DNA of 64,000 bases from Pseudosporangium ferrugineum (lineage in GTDB: Bacteria > Actinomycetota > Actinomycetes > Mycobacteriales > Micromonosporaceae), in assembly GCF_003002065.1 (NCBI RefSeq), contig NZ_PVZG01000011.1:248001-312000 (forward strand). Reading direction: 5' to 3'. Made by a program: the position numbers and the translations under genes. Below are positions 1 through 8,847 of this stretch, one piece after another. Numbering within the stretch: the first letter of the stretch is position 1; every line of letters begins with the position of its first letter. The notes beneath the pieces were generated by a model, which had not been told where the DNA came from, did no database searches, and was given only the letters and a program-made list of their open reading frames with translations.

Positions 1-1628
1 TGCACTGTTGCGGCACCGAGGTCTCCGGCACGCAGCGCGGAGGTTCCGCCCGGCGTGGGGGTGTCGGCGGTCTGGTGCAGGCCGGGCACGCGGTCCTCGA
101 TCACGAAGGTCGCCCGGGTGTGCGCCGGCGCGTCGGGCCTGGTCACGTACGGGAGGACCCGGAAGTCGGCGGTCATCGCCGAAGAGGTGATCGTCGTGCG
201 GACGTACCCGCGCTGGTTGTTGTAGAACCGCAGGTGCGGGTTCCAGGCGGCCCACGGGTGGATGCCCGGCACGACGTCCGCCCCGTCCCCCGTCGAGGTG
301 ATCGAGGAGCAGACCAGCTCGGTTCCCACCGTGCGCGACGTCGGGTCCGTCCAGTCGAGCTTGAGTTCGTCGGCCCAGTGGGCGTGGACGTCGCCGGTCA
401 GCACGACCGGGTTGCGCACGCCGGCGTCGACCCATCCGCGGGTGATCCGGTCGCGGGAGGCCGCGTAGCCGTCCCAGCTGTCCATGCTCACGACCTTCGC
501 GGGGCCCGAGTTGTTGTCGCGCTGGCCGAAGAAGACCTGCTGGCCCAGGACGTCCCAGCGGGCCGTCGAGCGGTGGAAGCCGTCGAGCAGCCAGGCCTCC
601 TGCTCGGCGCCGGTGATCGAGCGGGCCGGGTCGATGGCGGCCGGGCAGTCCTTGTATCCGTCCCCACAGCCCTGGTCGTCACGGAACTGGCGGGTGTCGA
701 GCATGTGGAACGTGGCCAGCCGTCCCCAGTGCAGCCGGCGGTAGAGCTGCATGTCGATCCCCTGCGGAAGGGAGGTGCGCCGCAGCGGCATGTTCTCGTA
801 GTACGCCTGGAAGGCCGCCGCCCGCCGGGCGAGGAAGTTCGGGTCCGGCTGCTCGGGCACCTCGTCGGCCCAGTTGTTCTCGATCTCGTGGTCGTCGAAG
901 ACCACCGCCCACGGCGCCACGGCGTGGGCGGCCTGCAGGTCGGGGTCGGTCTTGTACTGGGCGTGCCGCTGCCGGTAGTTGGCCAGCGTGACGGTCTCGG
1001 GTCCCAGATGATCGCGCGGGTTGCCGCCCGGGGCGTTGTACGTGCCGGCCGCGTACTCGTACTGGTAGTCGCCCAGGTGAAGCACCAGCTCCGGCTCGTC
1101 CTCCGCCAGCCGCCGGTACGCGGTGAAGTAGCCGTGCTCGTACTGCGAACACGACACGAAGGACATGGCGAGCGAGGCGGGCATCGCCCACCGCGGCGGA
1201 GCCGTGCGCGTACGGCCGACCGGGGACAGGTACCGCTCGGCGCGGAACCGGTAGAAGTACTCCCGCGCGGGCAGCAGGCCGTTCAATTCCACGTGTACGG
1301 CGTGAGCCGACGACTGCCGGGCCACGACGACACCGCGGCGGACGATCTTCCGGAAGCGGGAGTCCGCGGCGAGTTCCCACTGGACGGGCACGTCGCGGGC
1401 CGGCATCCCGCCGAGCCCGTCGTCGGCCAGCGGCGTGGGCGCCAGCCGGGTCCAGAGGACGAAACCGTCGGCGTCGGGGTCTCCGGAGGCCACCCCGAGG
1501 GTGAACGGGTCGGTGCGCAGCGGTCCGCGGTACGGCGCGGCCGAGGCGGCCAGTGGCCAGGTCGTCGCGGCGGTGGCCGCACCGACCGCCGCACTGCTGA
1601 GCAGGAGGGTACGTCGCGACAGTGCCAT
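1..1628 (-). CDS. phoD: PhoD-family alkaline phosphatase, Tat-exported, 3' end cut by window
   Basis: Secreted metallophosphatase of the PhoD family, which releases phosphate from phosphodiesters and monoesters outside the cell. The start is ATG at 1628. The N-terminus carries a twin-arginine signal (SRRTLLL, then a hydrophobic Ala-rich stretch to about residue 29), followed by a fibronectin-like PhoD_N domain (TLGVASGDP, VLWTRL). Metal-site motifs are visible in order: FVSCSQYEHGYF, LHLGDYQYEY, FDDHEIENNW and TGDVHAHW. About 542 codons lie in the window and the frame runs off the left edge, so the C-terminus is missing. No partner gene is visible. The family call is firm; the exact substrate is not known. 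Confidence 0.93.
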   Translation of the reverse strand, partial: MALSRRTLLLSSAAVGAATAATTWPLAASAAPYRGPLRTDPFTLGVASGDPDADGFVLWTRLAPTPLADDGLGGMPARDVPVQWELAADSRFRKIVRRGVVVARQSSAHAVHVELNGLLPAREYFYRFRAERYLSPVGRTRTAPPRWAMPASLAMSFVSCSQYEHGYFTAYRRLAEDEPELVLHLGDYQYEYAAGTYNAPGGNPRDHLGPETVTLANYRQRHAQYKTDPDLQAAHAVAPWAVVFDDHEIENNWADEVPEQPDPNFLARRAAAFQAYYENMPLRRTSLPQGIDMQLYRRLHWGRLATFHMLDTRQFRDDQGCGDGYKDCPAAIDPARSITGAEQEAWLLDGFHRSTARWDVLGQQVFFGQRDNNSGPAKVVSMDSWDGYAASRDRITRGWVDAGVRNPVVLTGDVHAHWADELKLDWTDPTSRTVGTELVCSSITSTGDGADVVPGIHPWAAWNPHLRFYNNQRGYVRTTITSSAMTADFRVLPYVTRPDAPAHTRATFVIEDRVPGLHQTADTPTPGGTSALRAGDLGAATV

Positions 1629-1733
1629 GTCGGGGCTCCCAGCGATCCAGGGGTACGGACGCTGGCCAGCCTCATGACCGTGAATGTCAGCTCCGGGTGG
1701 CCCGGATTAATGGGCCCCGAAGACCTAACGAAC

Positions 1734-2558
1734 TCAGACGGTTACGCGCTCGGTTCCCGTGTAGACGTTCATCGACCGGCCGCGGAGGAAGCCCACCAGG
1801 GTCATCCCCGCCTCGTCGGCGAGTTCGGCCGCGAGCGTGCTGGGTGCGGAGACCGCCGCGAGCAGCGGAATCCCGGCCATCCACGCCTTCTGGGTCAGCT
1901 CGAAACTCGCCCGTCCCGACACGAGGAGCACGTGTCCCGCCAGCGGCAGCCTCCCCTCGCGCAGGGCCCACCCGACGACCTTGTCCACCGCGTTGTGCCG
2001 GCCGACGTCCTCGCGCAGCACGACCAGGTTCCCCTCCGCGGTGAAGAGCCCGGCCGCGTGCAGCCCGCCCGTACGCGCGAACGTCCGCTGCGCGGCCCGC
2101 AACTTGTCCGGCAGCTCGGCCAGCGTCCGGGCCGCCACGGCCGACCGGTCGGCCCCCAGGTCGAACGGCGATCGGGTACGCACGGCGTCGATGCTCGCCT
2201 TCCCGCACACCCCGCACGAGCTGGTCGTGTAGAAGGTGCGGCTCGGATCGGTGACCGGCGGCGGTACGTGCGCCCCGAGCACCACCTCCACCACGTTGTA
2301 CGTGTTCGGCGCGTCGGTGCCGGCACACAGCTGGGCGGTGACCACGTCTTCCTGCGTGCGGATGATCCCCTCGGTGAGCAGGAACCCCATCGCGAGGTCG
2401 ATGTCCTGTCCCGGCGTCCGCATGGTGACGGCGAGCGGTTCTCCGCGCAGCCGGATCTCCAGCGGCTCCTCGGCGGCCAGATCGTCCGGCCGGCGCCGGG
2501 GTCCGGCCCCGTCAAGATCGATCTTGACCACGGGCCGCCGGTTCATCGTCCGCGCCAT
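1734..2558 (-). CDS. fdhD: FdhD, formate dehydrogenase accessory sulfurtransferase
   Basis: A 274-residue cytoplasmic protein. FdhD takes sulfur from a cysteine desulfurase and passes it to the bis-MGD cofactor of formate dehydrogenases, which is required for their activity. The sulfur-relay CxxC is at residues 115-118 (SCGVCGK), at the family's position, and the length is normal. The start is ATG at 2558; an in-frame ATG four codons on is an alternative. It faces away from mobA across a 309-base spacer with no other gene. A molybdopterin oxidoreductase that could be a client begins at 63.2 kb. Confidence 0.95.
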   Translation of the reverse strand: MARTMNRRPVVKIDLDGAGPRRRPDDLAAEEPLEIRLRGEPLAVTMRTPGQDIDLAMGFLLTEGIIRTQEDVVTAQLCAGTDAPNTYNVVEVVLGAHVPPPVTDPSRTFYTTSSCGVCGKASIDAVRTRSPFDLGADRSAVAARTLAELPDKLRAAQRTFARTGGLHAAGLFTAEGNLVVLREDVGRHNAVDKVVGWALREGRLPLAGHVLLVSGRASFELTQKAWMAGIPLLAAVSAPSTLAAELADEAGMTLVGFLRGRSMNVYTGTERVTV

Positions 2559-2867
2559 ACCGTCAGCGTAGGCCGATCTCCGGAAACCGCCCGCGGGCGC
2601 GACCCACCGTCCGTCCGCGCCGGCTCACCGGCAGCCGCACGTCCGACCCGGCGTGATCGTCTCGCCCAAGCCAGTGGGCTGCCGCACGTCCGATCCGGCG
2701 TGATCGCCTTGCCCAATCCAGCGGGGCTCCCGCGTCCGATCCGGCGAGGTCGTCTTGCGCAAGCCAGCGGGCTACCGCGCGTCCGATCCGGGCGCCCGGA
2801 CCGGCGTTCTCGGGTTGTCGCGCTCCGCACAGTCACGCTCGCGGGCTCGGCGGGATACGGTACGTAC
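2559..2867. repeat. fdhD-mobA spacer with degenerate 46-47 bp tandem repeat
   Basis: This gene-free spacer carries about 3.5 copies of a 46-47 bp unit between roughly 2634 and 2800. The conserved core GTCCGAYCCGGCG starts at 2641, 2688, 2734 and 2781, with spacings of 47, 46 and 47. Between cores the copies keep the motif TTGCSCAAKCCAG with changes. There are no unique spacers between copies and no coding bias, so it is neither CRISPR nor a gene. The last part should hold the mobA promoter. Confidence 0.75.
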
Positions 2868-3467
2868 GTGGGGGGATTCGCGGCGGTGGTGCTGGCCGGC
2901 GGTGCGGCGCGTCGGATGGGTGGAGCGGACAAGGCTGCCATCCCGGTCGCCGGGCAGTCGATGCTGACCCGGGTGCTGGCCGCGGTGCATGACGCCGATC
3001 CGCAGGTGGTGGTCGGGCGCGTGCCTCCCGACCTGCCCGTCGAGGTGGCTTCCACGAGCGAGGAGCCGCGCGGCGGCGGCCCGGTGGCTGCCACCGCTGC
3101 CGGTCTTGCCCTGGTGCCCGAGGACGTGAGCTTCACCGCGCTGCTCGCCGCCGACCTGCCGCTGCTGACCGGCGAGGCGATCGATGTGCTGCGTCTCACC
3201 GTCGAGTCCGCGCCGATGCAGGGTGCGCTCTACCGCGATGCCGAGGGGCGGCGGCAGACGTTGTGCGGGGTCTGGCGTACGGCGGCCCTGCGCGAGGCGG
3301 TCGCGAAACTCGCCGAGGAACGTGGCGGTCTGCACGGTGCCTCGATGCACGCGCTGCTCGAGCACCTGCGGTTCATCGAGGTCTCGTGGCGCCGCCCGGG
3401 GCCGCCGCCGTGGTTCGACTGCGATACCGACGACGACCTGCGGACCGCGGAGGAATGGGCCAGGTGA
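2868..3467 (+). CDS. mobA: MobA, molybdenum cofactor guanylyltransferase
   Basis: A 199-residue protein that joins GMP from GTP to molybdopterin, making MGD for enzymes such as formate dehydrogenase or nitrate reductase. The N-terminus has the nucleotidyltransferase signature LAGGAARRMGGADKA at about residues 9-23, then a GGGPVAATAAGL segment and LLAADLPLL around the metal-binding Asp. I chose GTG 2868 because the family motif follows within nine residues. The open frame upstream is only antisense to fdhD and phoD. There is no Shine-Dalgarno; TACGGT lies 6 bases before the start, which fits a leaderless transcript. It overlaps the next gene by 4 bp. Confidence 0.92.
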   Translation: MGGFAAVVLAGGAARRMGGADKAAIPVAGQSMLTRVLAAVHDADPQVVVGRVPPDLPVEVASTSEEPRGGGPVAATAAGLALVPEDVSFTALLAADLPLLTGEAIDVLRLTVESAPMQGALYRDAEGRRQTLCGVWRTAALREAVAKLAEERGGLHGASMHALLEHLRFIEVSWRRPGPPPWFDCDTDDDLRTAEEWAR

Positions 3468-3787
3468 ACGTACTCGAGGAGTGGCTCAAGGTCGCCGCGG
3501 CCGAGCTGGGGCTGAGTCCCGCCGACGTGCAGCGGACGGTGGTGCTGGACGTGGCCCGCGATGTCGCGCACAACGTCGTGCGGCCGGGGGCGCCGCTCTC
3601 GGCGTACCTGATGGGGGTGGCCGTGGGACGCGGCGCCGATCCCGCGGACGTGGCCGCGCGCCTCACCGAGCTGGCGCTGAAGTGGCCCGCCGACAACCGC
3701 ACCAGCGGCCCACCGGTGACCGCGACCGGAACAGATCCTGACGACCCCGGGCAGCACCGGCCCGAGGGAACGCAACGTCGGGAATGA
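3464..3787 (+). CDS. DUF6457 protein, probable MobA accessory
   Basis: A small 107-residue protein matching the DUF6457 type that commonly follows mobA in actinobacteria. It has an N-terminal helical domain (VLEEWLKVAAAELGL, then a segment with VARDVAHNVVRPGAPLSAYLMG) and a polar tail after about residue 85. The start is GTG 3464, overlapping the mobA stop as GTGA, with GGAGGA ending 9 bases upstream. An ATG at 3455 is in frame but sits directly on the ribosome site. Translational coupling suggests work with MobA in MGD synthesis; the biochemical role is unknown. Confidence 0.8.
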   Translation: MNVLEEWLKVAAAELGLSPADVQRTVVLDVARDVAHNVVRPGAPLSAYLMGVAVGRGADPADVAARLTELALKWPADNRTSGPPVTATGTDPDDPGQHRPEGTQRRE

Positions 3788-3845
3788 GACGCGGCCGCTG
3801 TCCGTCCGCGTCGCTCGATAGGGTGGCGGGGCGGAGGTGACGATC

Positions 3846-4934
3846 ATGACGGCGGAGAACACTGCTGACCAGCCAGAGGGCGTCCTGCTCGACGAGCCGA
3901 CCACGGCCGACCTGCGGGCGAAGGTGACCGAGGCGTGGCGGGAGTTCGCTGCGGCGCTCGCCGTGCTGTTGCCGACCCTGAGTCCGGGGGCGCACGTCGA
4001 TCTCACCCTGGATCCGACCGCGTCGGGCACCGGTGACGCCGTGTATTCGGTGAGCATCCGGCTGCTGCCGGATGGGGTCGTCGAGGCGCTCGCCGTCGGT
4101 AACGCCGGGCTGCCCGCCGGGTTCCGGATGGACCGCGCCACGGTCGCTGACCTGGTCGCGCTGGGGTGGTCGCCGCCGGGTGTGCTGGCCGGGTCGGGAG
4201 ATTCGTTCGGGTTGCGGACCACCGTCGACGGCGCGAAGCAGCTGGCGACCGTGGTCTCGCGCACGCTGCGTGATGTGTACGGCGCCCCGCACCCGGCGTT
4301 CCTCGTGTATCTCGTGCACGACGAGGACGACGAGCCGATCGAGACGACGCCGCTGGCCACCGCCCGGCACGAGCCGTCGATCGACGAGGAGTTGAGCCTC
4401 GACGACCTGGACGAGGACGGGGTGCTCTCCGAGGCGCTGGCGAACGCCGCCGACGAGGTGGTGCCGCTCGAGGAGCGGGTGCGCACCGTCGTCGCCACGA
4501 TGTCCAAGACCACCGTCGATCAGCTCCAGGTCGACACCGACGGCGACATCGGCATCCGGGCCGGCTCGGCGATGGTTTTCGTCCGGGTACGCGACAACCC
4601 GCCGCTGGTCGACGTCTTCTCGCCGATCCTCACCGAGGTCGAGCCGACGGAGCAGCTCTACGTGAAGCTCTCCGAGCTGACCAACCGGATGCCGATCGGC
4701 CGGCTGTACTGCGCGCAGGACACCGTCTGGGCGTCCATCCCGGTGTTCGGCCGCAACTTCCAGGCCACCCACCTCATGCTGGCCGTGCAGGTGATGACCG
4801 GCCTCGCCGACGAACTCGACGACCGGCTGCACGGCGAGTTCGGCGGCAAGCGCTTCTTCGGCGAGGGCGACAAGCCGGCCCCCGCCAAGGACAAGACCAC
4901 CGGCGAGGACCACCGCCCGGGCATGTACCTCTAG
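3846..4934 (+). CDS. YbjN/type III chaperone-like (TY-Chap) domain protein
   Basis: A 362-residue cytoplasmic protein with two chaperone-like halves. About residues 20-160 resemble the actinobacterial TY-Chap/YbjN fold (for example GAHVDLTLDP and VSIRLLPDG). A YbjN domain follows from about residue 215 (LEERVRTVVATMSKT, then GSAMVFVRVRD and LYVKLSELTNRMPIGRLY). An acidic linker joins them (DEELSLDDLDEDG). The start is ATG 3846 with GGAGG at 3833-3837; a GTG at 3837 overlaps the ribosome site. YbjN proteins are thought to bind peptides or act in chaperone-like roles. The specific role is not known and no partner is adjacent. Confidence 0.82.
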   Translation: MTAENTADQPEGVLLDEPTTADLRAKVTEAWREFAAALAVLLPTLSPGAHVDLTLDPTASGTGDAVYSVSIRLLPDGVVEALAVGNAGLPAGFRMDRATVADLVALGWSPPGVLAGSGDSFGLRTTVDGAKQLATVVSRTLRDVYGAPHPAFLVYLVHDEDDEPIETTPLATARHEPSIDEELSLDDLDEDGVLSEALANAADEVVPLEERVRTVVATMSKTTVDQLQVDTDGDIGIRAGSAMVFVRVRDNPPLVDVFSPILTEVEPTEQLYVKLSELTNRMPIGRLYCAQDTVWASIPVFGRNFQATHLMLAVQVMTGLADELDDRLHGEFGGKRFFGEGDKPAPAKDKTTGEDHRPGMYL

Positions 4935-4962
4935 GAGCCCTCCGGAAGAACGGCCCGAGCGA

Positions 4963-6834
4963 TCAGGCGTTAGGCAGCCAGGCCACCCGCTCCATGGTGG
5001 ACAGGCTGGACGCCTGTAGTCCCCCGTCCGACAGCGTCCACAACACGTCCCCGATCACCAGCGACCTCCGGATGGCCGGCTGCTTCAGCGTCGCCACCCG
5101 CGTCACCCCGGCCTCGCCGACCCGCAACGCCAGGGCGCCGTCCGTCGTCGTGCCGCCGTCGAAGGAGTACGCCGACACCGGCACGACCAGGAGCTTCGTC
5201 GCCGGCCACCAGAGGAGGGCGTGCGGGTCCCATTCGGCCTCGGACTGGCCGCCCGGGATGTGGTGCTGGGCGAGGCGCCGGGGCCGGGCCGGGTCCGAGA
5301 CGTCGAAGAGGGACACCTGGGTGCCGCGTGTCCGGCCGTTCCCGTCCGCCTCCTGGCCCACCCCGATCAGCCGCCCGTCGCCCGCCGGCTGAAGGTGCGC
5401 CGAGTAACCCGTGATCTTGAGTTCGCCGGTCACCTCCGGCTTCGCCGGGTCGCTCAGGTCGACGCTGTACAGCGGGTCGGTCTGCCGGAACGTCACTACG
5501 TACCCACGGGGGCCGATGAAGCGTACGGAATAGATCTGCTCGCCCTTGCCGAGGCCCTCGACCACCCCGGTCTGCACGAGCTCCCCGCCCTGCTGCCGGA
5601 GCACCCGCACCGCGGAGGACGTCGTGGCGGCGGAGGACGTCGTGGCGGCGGAGGACGTGGTGGCGACGCGCAGGTGGCCGTCCCATTCGGACAGCGCGTA
5701 CTGGTTGATCAGGAAGCCCGGCACCTTGCCGGCCGCGGCGTACGCGGGAGGCTGGTTGCCCGTGAGGGTGAAGCGGTAGAGGTCGGTCTCCTGCCGGACC
5801 GGCATCGCGGCCCGCCCGCGGAACCGGTCGAGGCGCCAGCGCTGGTCGCTGGCCAGGTAGAGGCTGGTTCCCGTCGCGTACACGGTGTCACCGTCGGCGA
5901 CCACCGTGACCGGGTCGCCGCTGCCGAGCTCCGGCCGGGTCAGGTCGAACGTCAGCACGCTGACCAGCGAGGCGGCGGAGAAGTCGGTGGGACGGCTCAC
6001 CCGGCCGCAGTCCGTGCGGCCCCTCTCGGTGTCAGCACCCGTGGTGACCTGCCAGGACGGCAGCCACGCCGCGACGTCCGCCCGGTCGATCGCCTTGCGG
6101 TTGGCCTCGATGCGGTCGTTGTCGTCGTCTCCCTTGTCGGGGAACGTGATCCGGGGTGCGGCGCGCAGCACGACCCGGGCGGTGGTGCCGGTGAGGCGGG
6201 CGTCGACCACGGTGCCCTCGCCCTCGTAGCGGCTGACGAGGCGGGGCGCGCCGGTCAGGTCGACGGACAGCACCTGCGGCCCCGCCTCGACCGGCATCTT
6301 CCGGTCCGTCACGTAGCGGCGGACGCCGCCCGGCACGAGCACGAGCGCGACGTCGCCGGAGAGCAGCAGCTCGACCGGGCCGCCCACGGTCTGCAGCGGC
6401 AGGTCGAGCTTCCCGGTCTGGCGGCGGGTGGCGGCGTCCACCACGCGCAGCGCGCCCTGGTCGACCGTCACGATCCGGCGCCCGTCGGTCTTCACGATGT
6501 CCGGCTCGTCCGCGTCCTGCTCGTGGTTGTTGGTGCCCGAGTGGGCCGGCCCGGGCGGGGGCGCCTGCGCCTCGGCGGCGTCCGCCATCGTCCGGGCGCC
6601 GCGGACCGAGGCGTTGGCGGGCAGGATCTCGTTGCCGGGGAATCCGTACGGGCCGACGCCCGCCTTCGCCGCCCGCTTCAGATCGGCCTCGAGCTGCCGG
6701 CAGGAGTCGAAGGCGACGAGCCGCATCGGTCCCGGCACGGGCGGGGGCGGCGTGGGTTCCGGTGAATCCGCCGTGCACCCGGTGAGCGGGAGCGCGACGG
6801 CGAGCGCGGTGCAGAGAACGAGTCGGCGTGCCAT
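4963..6834 (-). CDS. Secreted beta-propeller domain lipoprotein
   Basis: A 623-residue exported lipoprotein with signal peptide and lipobox LTGC (Cys20), then a Pro-rich linker. The rest matches the family of secreted proteins with a C-terminal beta-propeller: RRIVTVDQGALRVVD, TGKLDLPLQ, YSVRFIGPRGYVVTFRQTDPLY, LIGVGQEADGNGRT, TQVSLFDVSDPARP, and an EWDPHALLWWP segment. The function is unknown; an anchored extracellular binding platform is the usual inference. A surface loop near residue 395-410 is expanded by three in-frame 18 bp repeats (ATTSSA units). It is convergent with the YbjN gene across 28 bp. Confidence 0.85.
   Translation of the reverse strand: MARRLVLCTALAVALPLTGCTADSPEPTPPPPVPGPMRLVAFDSCRQLEADLKRAAKAGVGPYGFPGNEILPANASVRGARTMADAAEAQAPPPGPAHSGTNNHEQDADEPDIVKTDGRRIVTVDQGALRVVDAATRRQTGKLDLPLQTVGGPVELLLSGDVALVLVPGGVRRYVTDRKMPVEAGPQVLSVDLTGAPRLVSRYEGEGTVVDARLTGTTARVVLRAAPRITFPDKGDDDNDRIEANRKAIDRADVAAWLPSWQVTTGADTERGRTDCGRVSRPTDFSAASLVSVLTFDLTRPELGSGDPVTVVADGDTVYATGTSLYLASDQRWRLDRFRGRAAMPVRQETDLYRFTLTGNQPPAYAAAGKVPGFLINQYALSEWDGHLRVATTSSAATTSSAATTSSAVRVLRQQGGELVQTGVVEGLGKGEQIYSVRFIGPRGYVVTFRQTDPLYSVDLSDPAKPEVTGELKITGYSAHLQPAGDGRLIGVGQEADGNGRTRGTQVSLFDVSDPARPRRLAQHHIPGGQSEAEWDPHALLWWPATKLLVVPVSAYSFDGGTTTDGALALRVGEAGVTRVATLKQPAIRRSLVIGDVLWTLSDGGLQASSLSTMERVAWLPNA
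5612..5665. repeat. 3 x 18 bp in-frame tandem repeat
   Basis: Three head-to-tail copies of GCGGAGGACGTCGTGGCG; the third copy has one change. The array lies inside the beta-propeller lipoprotein gene and on the minus strand encodes a Thr/Ser/Ala-rich loop. Near-identity of the copies indicates recent slippage, so copy number probably varies between strains. Confidence 0.9.
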
Positions 6835-6870
6835 GGGGGTGGGACGCGGGGTGGCCGCCGCGGGTTCCGG

Positions 6871-7323
6871 CTAATTGGTCGCGGGCACCGGGGTGGGGGT
6901 CTCGACGAGGCGGGACAGCACCACCATGCTGCGCGTGGAGGTCACGAACGGCTCGGCGCGGAGCCGTTCGAGCGCCTGCTCGAGGTGCGCGATGTCGGCG
7001 GCCCGCAGGTGCACGAGCGCGTCCGCCTGCCCGGAGACCGTGTACGCGCCGACCACCTCGGGGTGCCGCCGGGTCGCGACGGTGATCTGCGCCGGGGTGG
7101 TGCGGCCGGTGCAGAACAGCTCGACGAAGGCCTCCGTGGTCCAGCCGACGGCGGCCGGCTCGATGACGGTCGTGAATCCCTTGATGACGCCGCTGGAGCG
7201 CAGCCGGTCGACGCGCCGCTTGACCGCCGGCGCGGAGAGGGAGACCTTGGCGCCGATCTCCGCGTACGAGGCTCGGGCGTCGGCCACCAGCAACGCAATG
7301 ATTCGCTTGTCTACGGCGTCCAT
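6871..7323 (-). CDS. Lrp/AsnC-family transcriptional regulator
   Basis: A regulator of about 150 residues. An N-terminal winged helix-turn-helix (DKRIIALLVADARASYAEIG, then LSAPAVKRRVDRLRSSGVIKGF) is followed by an amino-acid-binding RAM domain (AQITVATRRHPEVVGAYTVSGQADALVHL). It is divergent from the DDAH-like gene with about 70 bp between starts, so it probably controls that gene in response to an amino acid such as arginine or ornithine. The start is placed at ATG 7323. A TTG two codons upstream has better spacing to the GGAGG in the leader and is possible. Confidence 0.88.
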   Translation of the reverse strand: MDAVDKRIIALLVADARASYAEIGAKVSLSAPAVKRRVDRLRSSGVIKGFTTVIEPAAVGWTTEAFVELFCTGRTTPAQITVATRRHPEVVGAYTVSGQADALVHLRAADIAHLEQALERLRAEPFVTSTRSMVVLSRLVETPTPVPATN

Positions 7324-7396
7324 CTGCAACGATTCGCCTCCGACGAGCAAGGGATTGAGCTGTTTCGGCCGTCTCAGCCTACCTACCCTTTACGAC

Positions 7397-8224
7397 ATGA
7401 GCCACACGGAGCGCTTGCCGCGAAACAGGACATACCTCATGTGTCCCCCCGAGCACTTCACGGTCGAGTACGCCATCAATCCCTGGATGGACACCACCGT
7501 CCCGGTCGACCCGGCCCTCGCGCTCAAGCAGTGGCATCTGCTCCGTGACACCCTCAGCGACCTGGGGCACGCCGTGCATGTGCTCGACCCCGCCCCCGGC
7601 CTGCCCGACATGGTGTACGCCGCCAACGGCGCGTTCTCCGTCGACGGCAAGGTGTACGGCGCCCGCTTCCGGCACCCGCAGCGTGCCGCCGAGGCCGACG
7701 CGCACCGCCTGTTCTACGCCGGCGGCTCGTGGACGTACGCCGACCCGCTGCACATCAACGAGGGCGAGGGTGACTTCGCGTACCTGCCGGGGGCGTACGG
7801 GGGCCTGATCCTGGCCGGGTACGGCTTCCGCACCGACCCGGCCGCGCACGCCGAGGCGCAGGAGGTCCTGGGCCGTCCGGTGGTGTCGCTGCGGCTGGTC
7901 GATCCGGCGTTCTACCACCTCGACACGGCCCTGGCGGCGCTCGACGACCGGCACATCACGTACTACCCCGAGGCGTTCTCGCCGGCGTCGCAGCGCGTCC
8001 TCGCCCAGCTCTTCCCGGACGCGGTGATCGCCGACCGCGCCGACGCGGAGGCCTTCGCCCTCAACCTCGTGAGCGACGGGCATCACGTCGTGCTGAACAC
8101 CGAGGCGATGGCGATGGGCGAGAAGGTCCGCGCGGCCGGCTACACCCCGGTGCATGTGGAGCTGAGTGAGCTCAAGCGGGGCGGCGGCAGCGTCAAGTGC
8201 GTCGTGGCCGAGCTGCGCCCGTAG
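7397..8224 (+). CDS. ddaH: Dimethylargininase (DDAH)-type amidino hydrolase
   Basis: A 275-residue member of the guanidino-modifying superfamily (DDAH, arginine deiminase, amidinotransferase). The expected catalytic set is visible: acidic GEGDF at residues 123-127, His174 in FYHLDTAL and the C-terminal nucleophile Cys268 in GGSVKC. Length and order fit DDAH, which releases citrulline and dimethylamine from methylated arginine. Some close relatives instead act on ornithine or arginine, so substrate is uncertain. No Shine-Dalgarno precedes ATG 7397. TTGAGC (7355) and TACCTA (7380) could form a promoter for a near-leaderless mRNA. A separate true arginine deiminase lies at 18.9 kb. Confidence 0.88.
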   Translation: MSHTERLPRNRTYLMCPPEHFTVEYAINPWMDTTVPVDPALALKQWHLLRDTLSDLGHAVHVLDPAPGLPDMVYAANGAFSVDGKVYGARFRHPQRAAEADAHRLFYAGGSWTYADPLHINEGEGDFAYLPGAYGGLILAGYGFRTDPAAHAEAQEVLGRPVVSLRLVDPAFYHLDTALAALDDRHITYYPEAFSPASQRVLAQLFPDAVIADRADAEAFALNLVSDGHHVVLNTEAMAMGEKVRAAGYTPVHVELSELKRGGGSVKCVVAELRP

Positions 8225-8274
8225 CGAAAGCCCCTGATGTGGGGCGGTGGTGGATGCGAGGGAAGATGGATCGC

Positions 8275-8847
8275 ATGACCGACGACACCCGCACCCAAGA
8301 CAAGCAGGAAGACGGCTCCGTCATCGTGGTGGGCCCCGACGGCCGCCCGCTGGGCACGGTGGAGTCCGACGGCACGATGAAGGCGGAGGAGCCGGGCAAC
8401 CTGATCGAGCAGCCGGCCAAGGTCATGCGGATCGGCAGCATGATCAAGCAGCTGCTCGAGGAGGTCCGGGCGGCTCCTCTCGACGAGGCCAGCCGGGGCC
8501 GGCTGCGGGAGATCCACCAGCGCTCGATCAAGGAGCTGGAGGACGGCCTCGCGCCCGAGCTGCAGCAGGAGCTGGAGCGACTGTCCCTGCCGTTCGAGTC
8601 CGAGACGCCGCCGAGCGAGGCGGAGCTGCGCATCGCCCAGGCTCAGCTCGTGGGCTGGCTGGAGGGGCTGTTCCACGGCATCCAGGCGGCGCTGGTCGCG
8701 CAGCAGATGGCGGCCCGGCTCCAGCTCGAGCAGATGCGCGGCGGGCAGGGGCGCCCGGCGCTGCCGATGGGCCCGAACGGGATCATCCCCGGCATGCCCG
8801 GCCAGGGCGGCGGCGACGGCACCGGCCGCACCGGCCAGTACCTATAA
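8275..8847 (+). CDS. bpa: Bpa/PafE, bacterial proteasome activator
   Basis: A 190-residue protein matching Bpa (DUF2587, Mycobacterium tuberculosis Rv3780). The conserved core is nearly unchanged: VEQPAKVMRIG-like segment, MIKQLLEEVRAAPLDEASR and ELRIAQAQLVGWLEGLFHG. The protein ends in the essential GQYL motif that docks into the 20S core. Bpa forms a dodecameric ring and opens the proteasome for unfolded proteins without ATP. A disordered Gly/Pro-rich linker precedes the tail, as in the family. The start is ATG 8275; an in-frame ATG at 8266 is possible. Its presence implies a 20S proteasome elsewhere in the genome. Its stop overlaps the convergent HAD gene by 6 bp. Confidence 0.96.
   Translation: MTDDTRTQDKQEDGSVIVVGPDGRPLGTVESDGTMKAEEPGNLIEQPAKVMRIGSMIKQLLEEVRAAPLDEASRGRLREIHQRSIKELEDGLAPELQQELERLSLPFESETPPSEAELRIAQAQLVGWLEGLFHGIQAALVAQQMAARLQLEQMRGGQGRPALPMGPNGIIPGMPGQGGGDGTGRTGQYL

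Noticed and set aside
2634..2800. CRISPR-like regular repeats
   Set aside because: Copies are diverged and adjacent with no unique spacers, and there are no cas genes. The same applies to 16465-16640.
75..2867. A long open plus-strand frame (nearly 930 codons) running into mobA
   Set aside because: It is the antisense of phoD and fdhD, both of which have complete motifs on the minus strand. The product is Arg/Val/Gly low-complexity as expected from GC-rich shadows. Only the part from GTG 2868 is real (mobA).
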